Shown in pieces: positions 1 through 5,112 of a DNA stretch of 5,112 bases (positions within the stretch are counted from its first letter, which is position 1; each line of letters starts with the position of its first letter). The notes beneath the pieces are model-generated. The model had not been told where the DNA came from. It saw nothing but the letters and a program-made list of their open reading frames with translations, and made no database searches. Both the position numbers and the translations under genes were made by a program. Source of the stretch: Limnochordia bacterium (lineage in GTDB: Bacteria; Bacillota; Limnochordia; Darwinibacteriales; SLO01); assembly GCA_007132635.1 (NCBI GenBank), contig SLOG01000171.1, positions 1 through 5,112 on the forward strand, in the 5' to 3' direction.

Positions 1-44
1 ATTTGCGGGAGGAAGGTCGTCAATACCCACAAACAGGGAACGTA

Positions 45-61
45 TTTCCGTATTTTGGACA
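45..61. promoter_or_regulatory. degenerate second operator-like site
   Basis: The left arm TTTCCGT (45-51) is identical to the left arm of the better palindrome at 120-136. The right arm (55-61, TTGGACA) matches only 4 of 7 positions of ACGGAAA. The two centres (53 and 128) are 75 bp apart, close to seven helical turns. The site overlaps the -35-like TTGGAC at 55-60 and sits in a short imperfect tandem repeat of CGTATTT (41-47 and 49-55). A secondary binding site for the same regulator is an inference; chance similarity is possible because only one arm is perfect. Confidence 0.3.
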
Positions 62-83
62 TGATCGGATTTAAGTTTTTATT
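55..83 (+). promoter_or_regulatory. weak candidate sigma-70-type promoter for the operon
   Basis: TTGGAC (55-60, 4 of 6 to the -35 consensus) lies 17 nt before TTTATT (78-83, 4 of 6 to the -10 consensus), inside an AT-rich tract. A transcript starting near 90 would place the palindrome at 120-136 about 30 nt downstream, a position suited to repression. The match is modest and other hexamer pairs in this AT-rich tract are almost as good, so the exact promoter is uncertain. Confidence 0.28.
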
Positions 84-119
84 CAAGAGTTAAAAAATGT
101 TTTAGATAGGAATCAAGGG

Positions 120-136
120 TTTCCGTATAACGGAAA
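120..136. promoter_or_regulatory. palindromic operator, IclR-type in appearance
   Basis: This is a perfect 7-bp inverted repeat, TTTCCGT (120-126) and ACGGAAA (130-136), around a 3-nt centre ATA. A further CGGAA half-site follows at 143-147, 12 bp after the CGGAA of the right arm. From general knowledge, IclR-family repressors and activators of catabolic operons often bind palindromes built on TTCCG/CGGAA arms with a short AT-rich centre, so such a regulator is the best guess. The regulator gene is not in the window. The site lies about 110 nt before the first oxidoreductase gene and about 15 nt before a strong Shine-Dalgarno sequence, so it could act at the DNA level or, less likely, as a small hairpin in the RNA. 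Confidence 0.55.
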
Positions 137-150
137 TTTCTGCGGAACTA

Positions 151-192
151 GAAGGAGGTAGAAAACCGATCATGAAAGGTTACCGCGAATAG
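151..192 (+). other. strong Shine-Dalgarno plus six-codon ORF (possible leader peptide)
   Basis: GAAGGAGGT at 151-159 is a near-perfect ribosome binding site, better than that of any gene in the window. The only start it can serve is ATG at 172, with a rather long 12-nt spacing, and this opens MKGYRE followed by TAG at 190-192. The next gene has its own ribosome binding site at 231-240. Three readings are possible: a short leader peptide, a decayed start, or a one-base length difference in front of the first oxidoreductase. The third is open because that gene's frame is free of stops from 176 onward. Nothing in the six residues suggests a function. Confidence 0.3.
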
Positions 193-230
193 ACCCGGAC
201 ACCCATGGCAGCATGAGGTGATCGCCAAAA

Positions 231-240
231 AGGAGGGTGG
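231..240 (+). promoter_or_regulatory. ribosome binding site that fixes the start of oxidoreductase 1
   Basis: AGGAGGGTGG ends 7 nt before GTG at 248, a normal distance for the AGGAGG core. The alternative in-frame GTG at 218 has no comparable sequence in front of it. Initiation at 248 also gives an N-terminus that begins just before the FAD-binding strand, as expected for the family. Confidence 0.6.
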
Positions 241-247
241 CCAATTC

Positions 248-1531
248 GTGAACAGAATAGTGGAGGAACCACCACGGCAGACTCCGGTAACTTCAGAATA
301 CGATGTTGTGGTTGCTGGAGGAGGCGTCGCGGGGCTTGTGTCGGCTCTAGCTGCGGCCAGAAACAATGCTCGCACAGCCATTGTCGAGCAGTATGGATTC
401 CTAGGCGGTACCGCAACGGGCGGGCTAATGGCGAGGATAAACGGCTTTCGGAACGAACGTCCGCCTAACAATCTTCAAACAGTTCGAGGGATTGCTCAAG
501 AGATCGTTTTGAAGCTGCATCAGAGAAAGGCTGTCAATGTCCGTCACACAGGACATTACGAACAAGACTTGTGGGACATCGACTCGGGTGAACTGCCGTA
601 TTGTCTAGCTATTGATCCTGAGGTGTTAAAGATGTTGGCGTTAGAGATGGTTGAGGAGGCGGGAGTCCACCTTCATCTGTACACCCACGCTTTGGAGGCC
701 GTTGTCTCGGAATCGCAGATCCAAGGGGTCATTGTTCAGACGAATCGCGGCCGGGAGGCGATTACTGCAGACATCGTAATAGACGCCTCCGGAGACGGAG
801 ACATAGCACAATCGGCTGGCGTGCCTTTCCACCAATCGCCAGAAGAGCAAAGACACCTGATGCCCATTTCACAGTTATTCCGTTTGGCCAATGTGGATAT
901 GGATGCTGTGGTATTTGAGGACACTCGCCCTGGGTTTTATATGAACAACACGTACATCTCACTGGGCGGCACGGTGACGGCGGATGGTGCGGACCCCCAA
1001 GCGCTGACGGAGGCGGAGGTTGAGGCCAGGAAGAAGACATGGAAGATCGTTGACGAGATGAGGAAGAAGCCGGGCTTTCAAAACGCCATGCTCATCGACA
1101 CTAGTACTCATCTAGGCGTTCGGGAAACCCGGCGGTTCGTGGGTGACTACACACTGACAGACGACGATGCGCTGCACGATGTCAGGTTTGAGGATTCGGT
1201 GGCCATATGTTCGAATCCGATACCGGGTTTCTACGATGGGACTCGCCACTACTTGAACCACGTTGGTTTCGACGTACCCTATCGCTGTCTGCTGCCGCAA
1301 GGGGTAGAAACGCTGTATTTGGTTGGACGCAACATCTCGGCCGAACAGCGTGCCTTCCAATCTGTGCGGTCGATGGCGCCAGCGATGGCGATAGCTCAAG
1401 CTGTAGGTACAGCGGCCGCTTTGTGCATCGAGGGAGGCTGCCGACCTCGGGAAGTGGACGTCGACAAGCTTCGGAGAGTGTTAAAAGCCCAAGGGGCAAT
1501 CGTCGATCGCGAGGAGGAAAACAATTGCTGA
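248..1531 (+). CDS. FAD-dependent oxidoreductase 1 of three (FAD_oxidored family)
   Basis: A predicted 427-residue soluble flavoprotein with no signal peptide or membrane segment, so probably cytoplasmic. The N-terminal Rossmann fold has a nucleotide-binding loop GGGVAG (residues 24-29; Val replaces the usual Pro) and an acidic residue, Glu47, at the end of the second strand to bind ribose. The family's DPE-x-LK segment is at 123-128, a second FAD-contact motif DASGDGD at 179-185, RETRR at 292-296, and the C-terminal FAD segment LVGRNIS at 358-364 followed by a Gly/Ala-rich helix near 380-391. Length is normal for the family. No cysteine cluster suggests an iron-sulfur site, so it is not HdrA-like. 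The GTG start at 248 is chosen for its ribosome binding site; 218 would add ten residues. The last codons contain the ribosome binding site of gene 2 and overlap its start, indicating translational coupling. The His commonly seen after the GR-x-(I)SA motif is absent here (SAEQRAF). The substrate is unknown; a small organic acid, sugar derivative or amino-acid-like solute would fit the context. Confidence 0.9.
   Translation: MNRIVEEPPRQTPVTSEYDVVVAGGGVAGLVSALAAARNNARTAIVEQYGFLGGTATGGLMARINGFRNERPPNNLQTVRGIAQEIVLKLHQRKAVNVRHTGHYEQDLWDIDSGELPYCLAIDPEVLKMLALEMVEEAGVHLHLYTHALEAVVSESQIQGVIVQTNRGREAITADIVIDASGDGDIAQSAGVPFHQSPEEQRHLMPISQLFRLANVDMDAVVFEDTRPGFYMNNTYISLGGTVTADGADPQALTEAEVEARKKTWKIVDEMRKKPGFQNAMLIDTSTHLGVRETRRFVGDYTLTDDDALHDVRFEDSVAICSNPIPGFYDGTRHYLNHVGFDVPYRCLLPQGVETLYLVGRNISAEQRAFQSVRSMAPAMAIAQAVGTAAALCIEGGCRPREVDVDKLRRVLKAQGAIVDREEENNC
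1512..1517 (+). promoter_or_regulatory. ribosome binding site of oxidoreductase 2, inside gene 1
   Basis: AGGAGG lies 7 nt before the TTG at 1525 and is read as part of the Glu-Glu-Glu tail of the upstream protein. It determines the gene 2 start: the reading frame stays open back to 1207 and beyond within gene 1, but no earlier start has such a site, and a longer product would carry about 106 residues unrelated to the family. Confidence 0.75.
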
Positions 1532-2799
1532 AACCAGATCACCTAGAAGACATTGATGTATTAGTTGCTGGTGGAGGGCCAGCCGGAGTCGGAGCCGGCC
1601 TGGCCGCGGCACGAGCTGGTGCCAAGACGCTGGTGATAGAGAGATGGGGAATTTTGGGCGGGCTCGCAACTGCAGGACTGTTTCCCACGTGGCCGATAGA
1701 CCGCGGCATGGGGAAACAGGACTACAGCGGATTGTTAAAGGAGATACTGGCCCGCCTTCGGGAGCACGATGCTCTGGATACGACACGCCAGGTCATGAAT
1801 ACCGAGCTGCTCTACAATGAAGAAGTCCTGAAGAGCGTGCTGGTGCAGATGGCCGAAGAAGCCAATCTGCACGTTCTTTACCAAAGCCTGATCACTCGTG
1901 CGCTTGTGGATGATAATAGGGTAGAGGGTGTAGTCGTCGAGAATAAGGCCGGGAGAAGGGAGATTCGGGCCAAGATGATTATCGACTGCACTGGTGATGG
2001 GGATGTGGCGGCGTCAGCCGGTGTCCCTTTCAACACGAGCCCGGACACTCCGTGGCCGAAACTTTCGATTTTGTACCGGATCCGGAACGTGAATTGGCAG
2101 GACATTGAGGACCCTGGGCAGATTCGGTCTATTTGCAACAGCATTCACACTCGGGCCGAGTATAGTGAACTACGCCGCAAACCGTCGATTCTCGGGTTCA
2201 TGCCGTCTCTGCGCCCTCACGACCTAGGCGCCATTACAGGCTATGCTGTAATATTCGGTTTTGACGGCGTGGACCCGTTTGGTCTGTCTAACGCCGAAAC
2301 GCTTTTGCGTCGGTTCATCTTGGACAGCCACGTTGAGTTAAAACAGAAGCATCCCGCCTTCAGAGATTCCTTCGTTGACTGTACGTCGCCGACGGTCAGC
2401 GTTGAGGCTACGCGTCGCATTGTTGGCGAATACTCTCTGACTGCATCGGATGTCATCAACTGCCATTTCCCGGAAGACACGATCGCGATTTCTACTCCTA
2501 AAGGGGCACACAGGAAACACTTCCAGGACGTTCCAGAGGCTGACCGAAGAGGCCATGGGATTCCTTACCGGACTCTCGTTCCGGTTCAGAGGGAGGGCCT
2601 TCTTGTCGCTGGGCGCTGCTTCTCCTCAGAATACGACGCTCACGAGGGCCACCCTTATATCCCGACTTGTGTCCTCATGGGTCAGGCAGCAGGAACTGCT
2701 GCCGCTATGGCGCTGCAGCAAGGATGCAGGGCGCGCGATCTCTCATCTCAGGATTTGCGGTCGCAGTTAGTCGAACAAGATGTCTGTCTGGGAGTCTAA
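1525..2799 (+). CDS. FAD-dependent oxidoreductase 2 of three (FAD_oxidored family)
   Basis: A predicted 424-residue cytoplasmic flavoprotein, paralogous to its two neighbours. The FAD loop GGGPAG is at residues 16-21, with Glu39 closing the second strand. DCTGDGD at 154-160 is the second FAD motif, EATRR at 294-298 replaces the RETRR of the other two copies, and VAGRCFS at 361-367 leads into YIPTC and the helix MGQAAGTAAAM (385-395). The start is TTG with AGGAGG 7 nt upstream. It begins 4 nt before the gene 1 stop codon, giving a 7-nt overlap typical of coupled translation and possibly of partner subunits. After GRCFS the copy has an unusual His-bearing stretch (His373 and His376) and lacks the Arg often found there, so its active site probably differs from that of gene 1. 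The first strand starts only ten residues from the N-terminus, so there is no room for a signal peptide. The substrate is unknown. Confidence 0.9.
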   Translation: MLKPDHLEDIDVLVAGGGPAGVGAGLAAARAGAKTLVIERWGILGGLATAGLFPTWPIDRGMGKQDYSGLLKEILARLREHDALDTTRQVMNTELLYNEEVLKSVLVQMAEEANLHVLYQSLITRALVDDNRVEGVVVENKAGRREIRAKMIIDCTGDGDVAASAGVPFNTSPDTPWPKLSILYRIRNVNWQDIEDPGQIRSICNSIHTRAEYSELRRKPSILGFMPSLRPHDLGAITGYAVIFGFDGVDPFGLSNAETLLRRFILDSHVELKQKHPAFRDSFVDCTSPTVSVEATRRIVGEYSLTASDVINCHFPEDTIAISTPKGAHRKHFQDVPEADRRGHGIPYRTLVPVQREGLLVAGRCFSSEYDAHEGHPYIPTCVLMGQAAGTAAAMALQQGCRARDLSSQDLRSQLVEQDVCLGV

Positions 2800-2829
2800 T
2801 ACTCAGCCAGAGAAAGGGGGCTCATCAAG

Positions 2830-4134
2830 TTGCTGAAGGATAGCCTTATGGAAGAGCACATTCCGGCAAGAGCCGGCCATTTCGACGTCATCGTGGCGGG
2901 GGCTGGCCCTGCAGGATTGGGGGCCGCGCTGGCAGCGGCACAACAGGGAGCCAGAACGCTGCTTCTGGAGGCTAAGGCATCAATGGGGGGCGTAGCATAC
3001 GCGGCCCTCTGGATGCCGTTTAACCGAATTCAGCTGCGGAACGGCAGCCGTGGGGGCGTGCACGGCCAAATGGTCGCCAGGCTGACCTCTTACGGCTCGG
3101 TGGCCTGCCGCCCAGGCAAGCGCAACATGATCGACGGTGACAATCTAGACATCCATCCCGAATACCTCAAGCTAGCAGCCTTTGAGCTTTTGGAAGAGGC
3201 TGGGTGTATGTACCTTGTGCATTCGCCTGTAACGGGTGTGACTATGGAAGGTCCTGATTTAAAGGGTGTCATCGCCAATTATAAAGGGGAGACGCATACA
3301 TTCACCGCCGACGCTTTTGTTGACGCGACCGGTGACGGCGACTTAGCCTTTCAGGCCGGCGCCCCGATGGCTAAGGGGCGCGAGGAAGACGGCTTTCTCA
3401 TGAGAATCAGCCTCGTCTTCGCGCTGGCTAACGTCGATGAAGAAAGATTTTTCTCGTATTGGGAACAAGACAACGGGACCCAACTCAAGCGCGTCATCGC
3501 TCAAGCTGAACAGGAAGGTTACTGCACGTCATGGTACGTGTTTGATCGGACAACGCTTCCGCGTGTCATATCCGTCAACAACGGAGGGCCACTCCAGCTG
3601 GGAAACCTCGACGGTACGAGGGCTCAGCACATCAGTGCTGCCGAGCGCGGCGGGCTGCAGGTTGCTCTGGACTTTGTCAAGATCGCCAGAGAGAAGTCTA
3701 TTCCCGGTTTGGAGGAGTGCTTCCTGATGCGGACAGGCGCATCGGCTGCCGTTCGCGAAACCCGCCGGATCGTTGGCGAATACGTGTTGACCGAGGAGGA
3801 TGCTCGAGAAGGCAAGGAATTCCCAGACACGATAGCTCGAAAATACGGCGGGTTTGACTCCAATTACTTCCACGGGCCGATGGACAAAGGGTACTGCAAC
3901 TACCCCTACCGCGCTTTGTTGCCACAGCAGGTCGAGCACTTGCTGGTCGCAGGGCGCTGCGGATCGGCGACCCATCTCGGACACGCTGCCGGCAAGAGCA
4001 TGGGGAATATGATGGCGTTAGGACAAGCGGCAGGGATAGCGGCTGCCATCTGTGCGGCTGAAGGTTTGGCGCCAAGGGCCCTGGACGCCTCGAGAGTTCA
4101 GGCGCAGCTAAGAACCATGGGCGTTGAGCTTTAG
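2830..4134 (+). CDS. FAD-dependent oxidoreductase 3 of three (FAD_oxidored family)
   Basis: A predicted 434-residue cytoplasmic flavoprotein and the third paralogue, 30 nt after gene 2. Counting from TTG at 2830, the FAD loop is GAGPAG (24-29) with Glu47 on strand two. Next come a DIHPEYLK segment (107-114), DATGDGD (165-171), RETRRIVGEY (309-318), VAGRCGSATH (373-382) and the MMALGQAAG helix (394-402). It keeps the His after the GRC-x-SA motif (His382), unlike copy 1, but has Lys389 where Arg is more usual. Two starts are plausible. TTG at 2830 has AAAGGGGG 9 nt upstream and gives MLK, like gene 2. ATG at 2848 has GAAGGA 7 nt upstream and gives 428 residues. The FAD fold is complete with either. 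The region between DATGDGD and RETRR is the least like the other copies and probably shapes the substrate pocket. It is likely co-transcribed with genes 1 and 2; its reaction is not identifiable. Confidence 0.9.
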   Translation: MLKDSLMEEHIPARAGHFDVIVAGAGPAGLGAALAAAQQGARTLLLEAKASMGGVAYAALWMPFNRIQLRNGSRGGVHGQMVARLTSYGSVACRPGKRNMIDGDNLDIHPEYLKLAAFELLEEAGCMYLVHSPVTGVTMEGPDLKGVIANYKGETHTFTADAFVDATGDGDLAFQAGAPMAKGREEDGFLMRISLVFALANVDEERFFSYWEQDNGTQLKRVIAQAEQEGYCTSWYVFDRTTLPRVISVNNGGPLQLGNLDGTRAQHISAAERGGLQVALDFVKIAREKSIPGLEECFLMRTGASAAVRETRRIVGEYVLTEEDAREGKEFPDTIARKYGGFDSNYFHGPMDKGYCNYPYRALLPQQVEHLLVAGRCGSATHLGHAAGKSMGNMMALGQAAGIAAAICAAEGLAPRALDASRVQAQLRTMGVEL

Positions 4135-4148
4135 CCACTGATGTCGGC

Positions 4149-4196
4149 CGTGGCCCGTCAGCGGCCATGCAGGCAATCCAAGCTAGCGAGCTTTGG
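4149..4196 (+). other. two adjacent stem-loops in the gap before the transporter gene
   Basis: The first stem pairs CGTGGCC (4149-4155) with GGCCATG (4163-4169) around a 7-nt loop, with one G-U pair; a competing GGCCG/CGGCC pairing (4146-4150 with 4162-4166) overlaps it. The second pairs CCAAGCT (4178-4184) with AGCTTTGG (4189-4196) around the tetraloop AGCG, with one bulged T. No run of T follows, so this is not a standard intrinsic terminator. It could be an RNA-processing or stabilising structure that sets different levels of the enzymes and the binding protein, or a weak attenuator. The remainder of the 152-nt gap (4135-4286) holds only the downstream gene's ribosome binding site, and I see no convincing promoter in it. 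Confidence 0.35.
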
Positions 4197-4286
4197 GCCG
4201 TGGTGAGGGGAGGGATGAAACTGCGTTGACTCCAACACGAGATGGCCCTTGTCGTAAGGTTACCAGATGAAAGGGAGGAGAGGTTC

Positions 4287-5112
4287 ATGTTGCTGAACAG
4301 AATCCACGGTGTTGTTTCGTGTTCGCTGCTCTTTGTGCTGTTGCTGGTTGGAGGGGCTGCTTTGGGGCAGTACAACGAGGCCCCATCACTGCAGGCCTTA
4401 GTAGAGGAAGGCCAACTGCCTCCTGTAGAAGAAAGGCTTCCCGTGAATCCCTACGTTGTTGGTCCCGGCGTCCTGATTTCGGAGGAGCACCTCGACTGGG
4501 AAGTCGGTCAGTACGGAGGCACGCTCAGAAGCGCCCATCATACACCAGGATGGAACCCTGATCTCTTCGTGGGGTATCGGGAAGGCCTCTTGGAGAGCCC
4601 CGGCATAGGTGCTCAGGGGATGAAGGGCAACCTTGTTGAAGAGTACAGCTACAACGAGGACAAGACAGTCTTCACATTCCGCCTGCGAGAAGGCCTGCGT
4701 TGGTCCGACGGTCATCCTGTGACAACGGAAGATATTCTGTTTACGTACGAGGATGTGCTTCTGAACGAGGAAATAACGCCAGCCTTTCCTTTCCGGCTGC
4801 GGGATCCTTCAGGAGAACCGATGCGGCTTGAGGTGCACGATGAGTACTCGTTCACGATCAGCTTCTCCGAACCCTTTGGTTTCTTCTTGATGTATATCAC
4901 CATAGAAGGGTGGGCTCCATACAGCCAGCTTCTTAAGCCAAAACACTACCTCACTCAGTATCACATCGATTATACGCCTCTTGAGGAGCTGCTGCCACTT
5001 CTAGTCGAAGCAGAGCTTGATGCACATGAGTGGCATAGACTGTTCAATATCAAGGATATGAACCTCCCTGAACTGACACAGCCGCATGCGCCCGGGTTCC
5101 CGGTCTTAACGG
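4287..5112 (+). CDS. ABC transporter solute-binding protein, family 5 (5' part, runs off the window)
   Basis: The first 275 codons of a secreted binding protein, open to the right edge; complete members of the family are usually about 500-650 residues. ATG at 4287 follows an AGGAG (4276-4280) by 6 nt. Residues 1-27 form a Sec signal: Arg5, a hydrophobic core (about 9-23) and a likely cut after Ala-Leu-Gly27. Cys12 lies at the start of the hydrophobic core, not after it, so this is not a lipobox. The mature start has an acidic/proline segment with PPVEERLP (45-52), often seen in this group. The family signature is clear: LVEEY (116-120), then FRLREGLRWSDGHPVT (131-146) and EDILFTY (148-154), followed by a PKHYL segment (218-222). 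The protein would deliver a peptide, oligosaccharide or similar solute to permeases presumably encoded downstream. Its place behind three oxidoreductases suggests that its ligand, or a product of it, is their substrate (inference). Confidence 0.9.
   Translation, partial: MLLNRIHGVVSCSLLFVLLLVGGAALGQYNEAPSLQALVEEGQLPPVEERLPVNPYVVGPGVLISEEHLDWEVGQYGGTLRSAHHTPGWNPDLFVGYREGLLESPGIGAQGMKGNLVEEYSYNEDKTVFTFRLREGLRWSDGHPVTTEDILFTYEDVLLNEEITPAFPFRLRDPSGEPMRLEVHDEYSFTISFSEPFGFFLMYITIEGWAPYSQLLKPKHYLTQYHIDYTPLEELLPLLVEAELDAHEWHRLFNIKDMNLPELTQPHAPGFPVLT

Noticed and set aside
1..62. A divergent minus-strand gene start at ATG 62-60, reading off the left edge
   Set aside because: Only about 20 codons are visible and there is no Shine-Dalgarno sequence before the ATG. 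Sequence to the left would decide it.
1..93. Short + strand open frames at the left edge (ending at 74 and 93) that could be the tail of an upstream gene
   Set aside because: Several frames are open over this short stretch, none has a recognisable protein end, and the sequence is AT-rich and operator-like from about 41 onward.
218..247. GTG at 218 as the start of oxidoreductase 1
   Set aside because: There is no good ribosome binding site before it. The AGGAGGGTGG at 231-240 lies inside the extension and serves GTG 248.
1207..1524. An N-terminal extension of oxidoreductase 2 by about 106 residues
   Set aside because: The frame is open here only as a shadow inside oxidoreductase 1. The family fold begins right after 1525, where an AGGAGG-led TTG gives a normal length.
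4167..4229. A 20-residue ORF in the gap before the binding-protein gene
   Set aside because: It has no ribosome binding site, its start lies within a stem-loop, and it has no recognisable features.
4226..4260. TTGACT (4226-4231) as the -35 of a separate promoter for the binding-protein gene
   Set aside because: The -35 match is good, but no acceptable -10 hexamer lies 16-19 nt downstream.
176..4264. A shared 9-mer AAGGTTACC upstream of oxidoreductase 1 (176-184) and upstream of the binding protein (4256-4264)
   Set aside because: Many 9-base matches are expected by chance in a window of this size. The flanks do not match and the two sites sit at different distances from the starts.
3698..4375. 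A 225-codon open frame on the minus strand, and shorter ones such as 3529-3984
   Set aside because: They lie antisense to the third oxidoreductase and the following gap, their translations show no recognisable motifs or domain, and they are explained by the codon bias of the sense gene.

Overview
The window looks like one bacterial operon, read left to right on the + strand. It holds three consecutive genes for FAD-dependent oxidoreductases of the same family (the FAD_oxidored / PF12831 type, by motif recognition). They are followed by the 5' part of a gene for an ABC-transporter solute-binding protein of family 5 (the peptide/oligosaccharide type), which runs off the right edge. The organism is a bacterium of moderate GC with strong AGGAGG-type ribosome binding sites and frequent GTG/TTG starts. 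The binding protein has a cleavable Sec signal and no lipobox. That fits a diderm better than a classical Gram-positive, in which such proteins are usually lipoproteins, but the window does not fix the phylum.

Layout: positions 1-247 are an AT-rich upstream region. It has a clear palindrome (120-136, TTTCCGT-3 nt-ACGGAAA), a second degenerate copy 75 bp upstream (45-61), a weak promoter candidate between them, and a strong Shine-Dalgarno sequence that leads into only a six-codon ORF. Oxidoreductase 1 (248-1531) overlaps oxidoreductase 2 (1525-2799) by 7 nt. Oxidoreductase 3 (2830-4134) follows after 30 nt. A 152-nt gap with two adjacent stem-loops but no U-tract terminator separates it from the binding-protein gene (4287 to beyond 5112).

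How they may work together (inference): the binding protein captures a small solute for import, and the three flavoproteins oxidise or reduce it or its breakdown products. The three share the FAD-binding framework but differ strongly in the substrate-facing middle and near the C-terminal FAD/active-site motif, so they are probably not redundant. They may act on successive steps or form a hetero-oligomer. The palindrome resembles operators of IclR-family regulators of carbon-source catabolism, which suits a substrate-induced catabolic operon. The substrate cannot be named from sequence alone. No RNA genes, insertion sequences, CRISPR arrays or obvious signs of recent transfer were seen.
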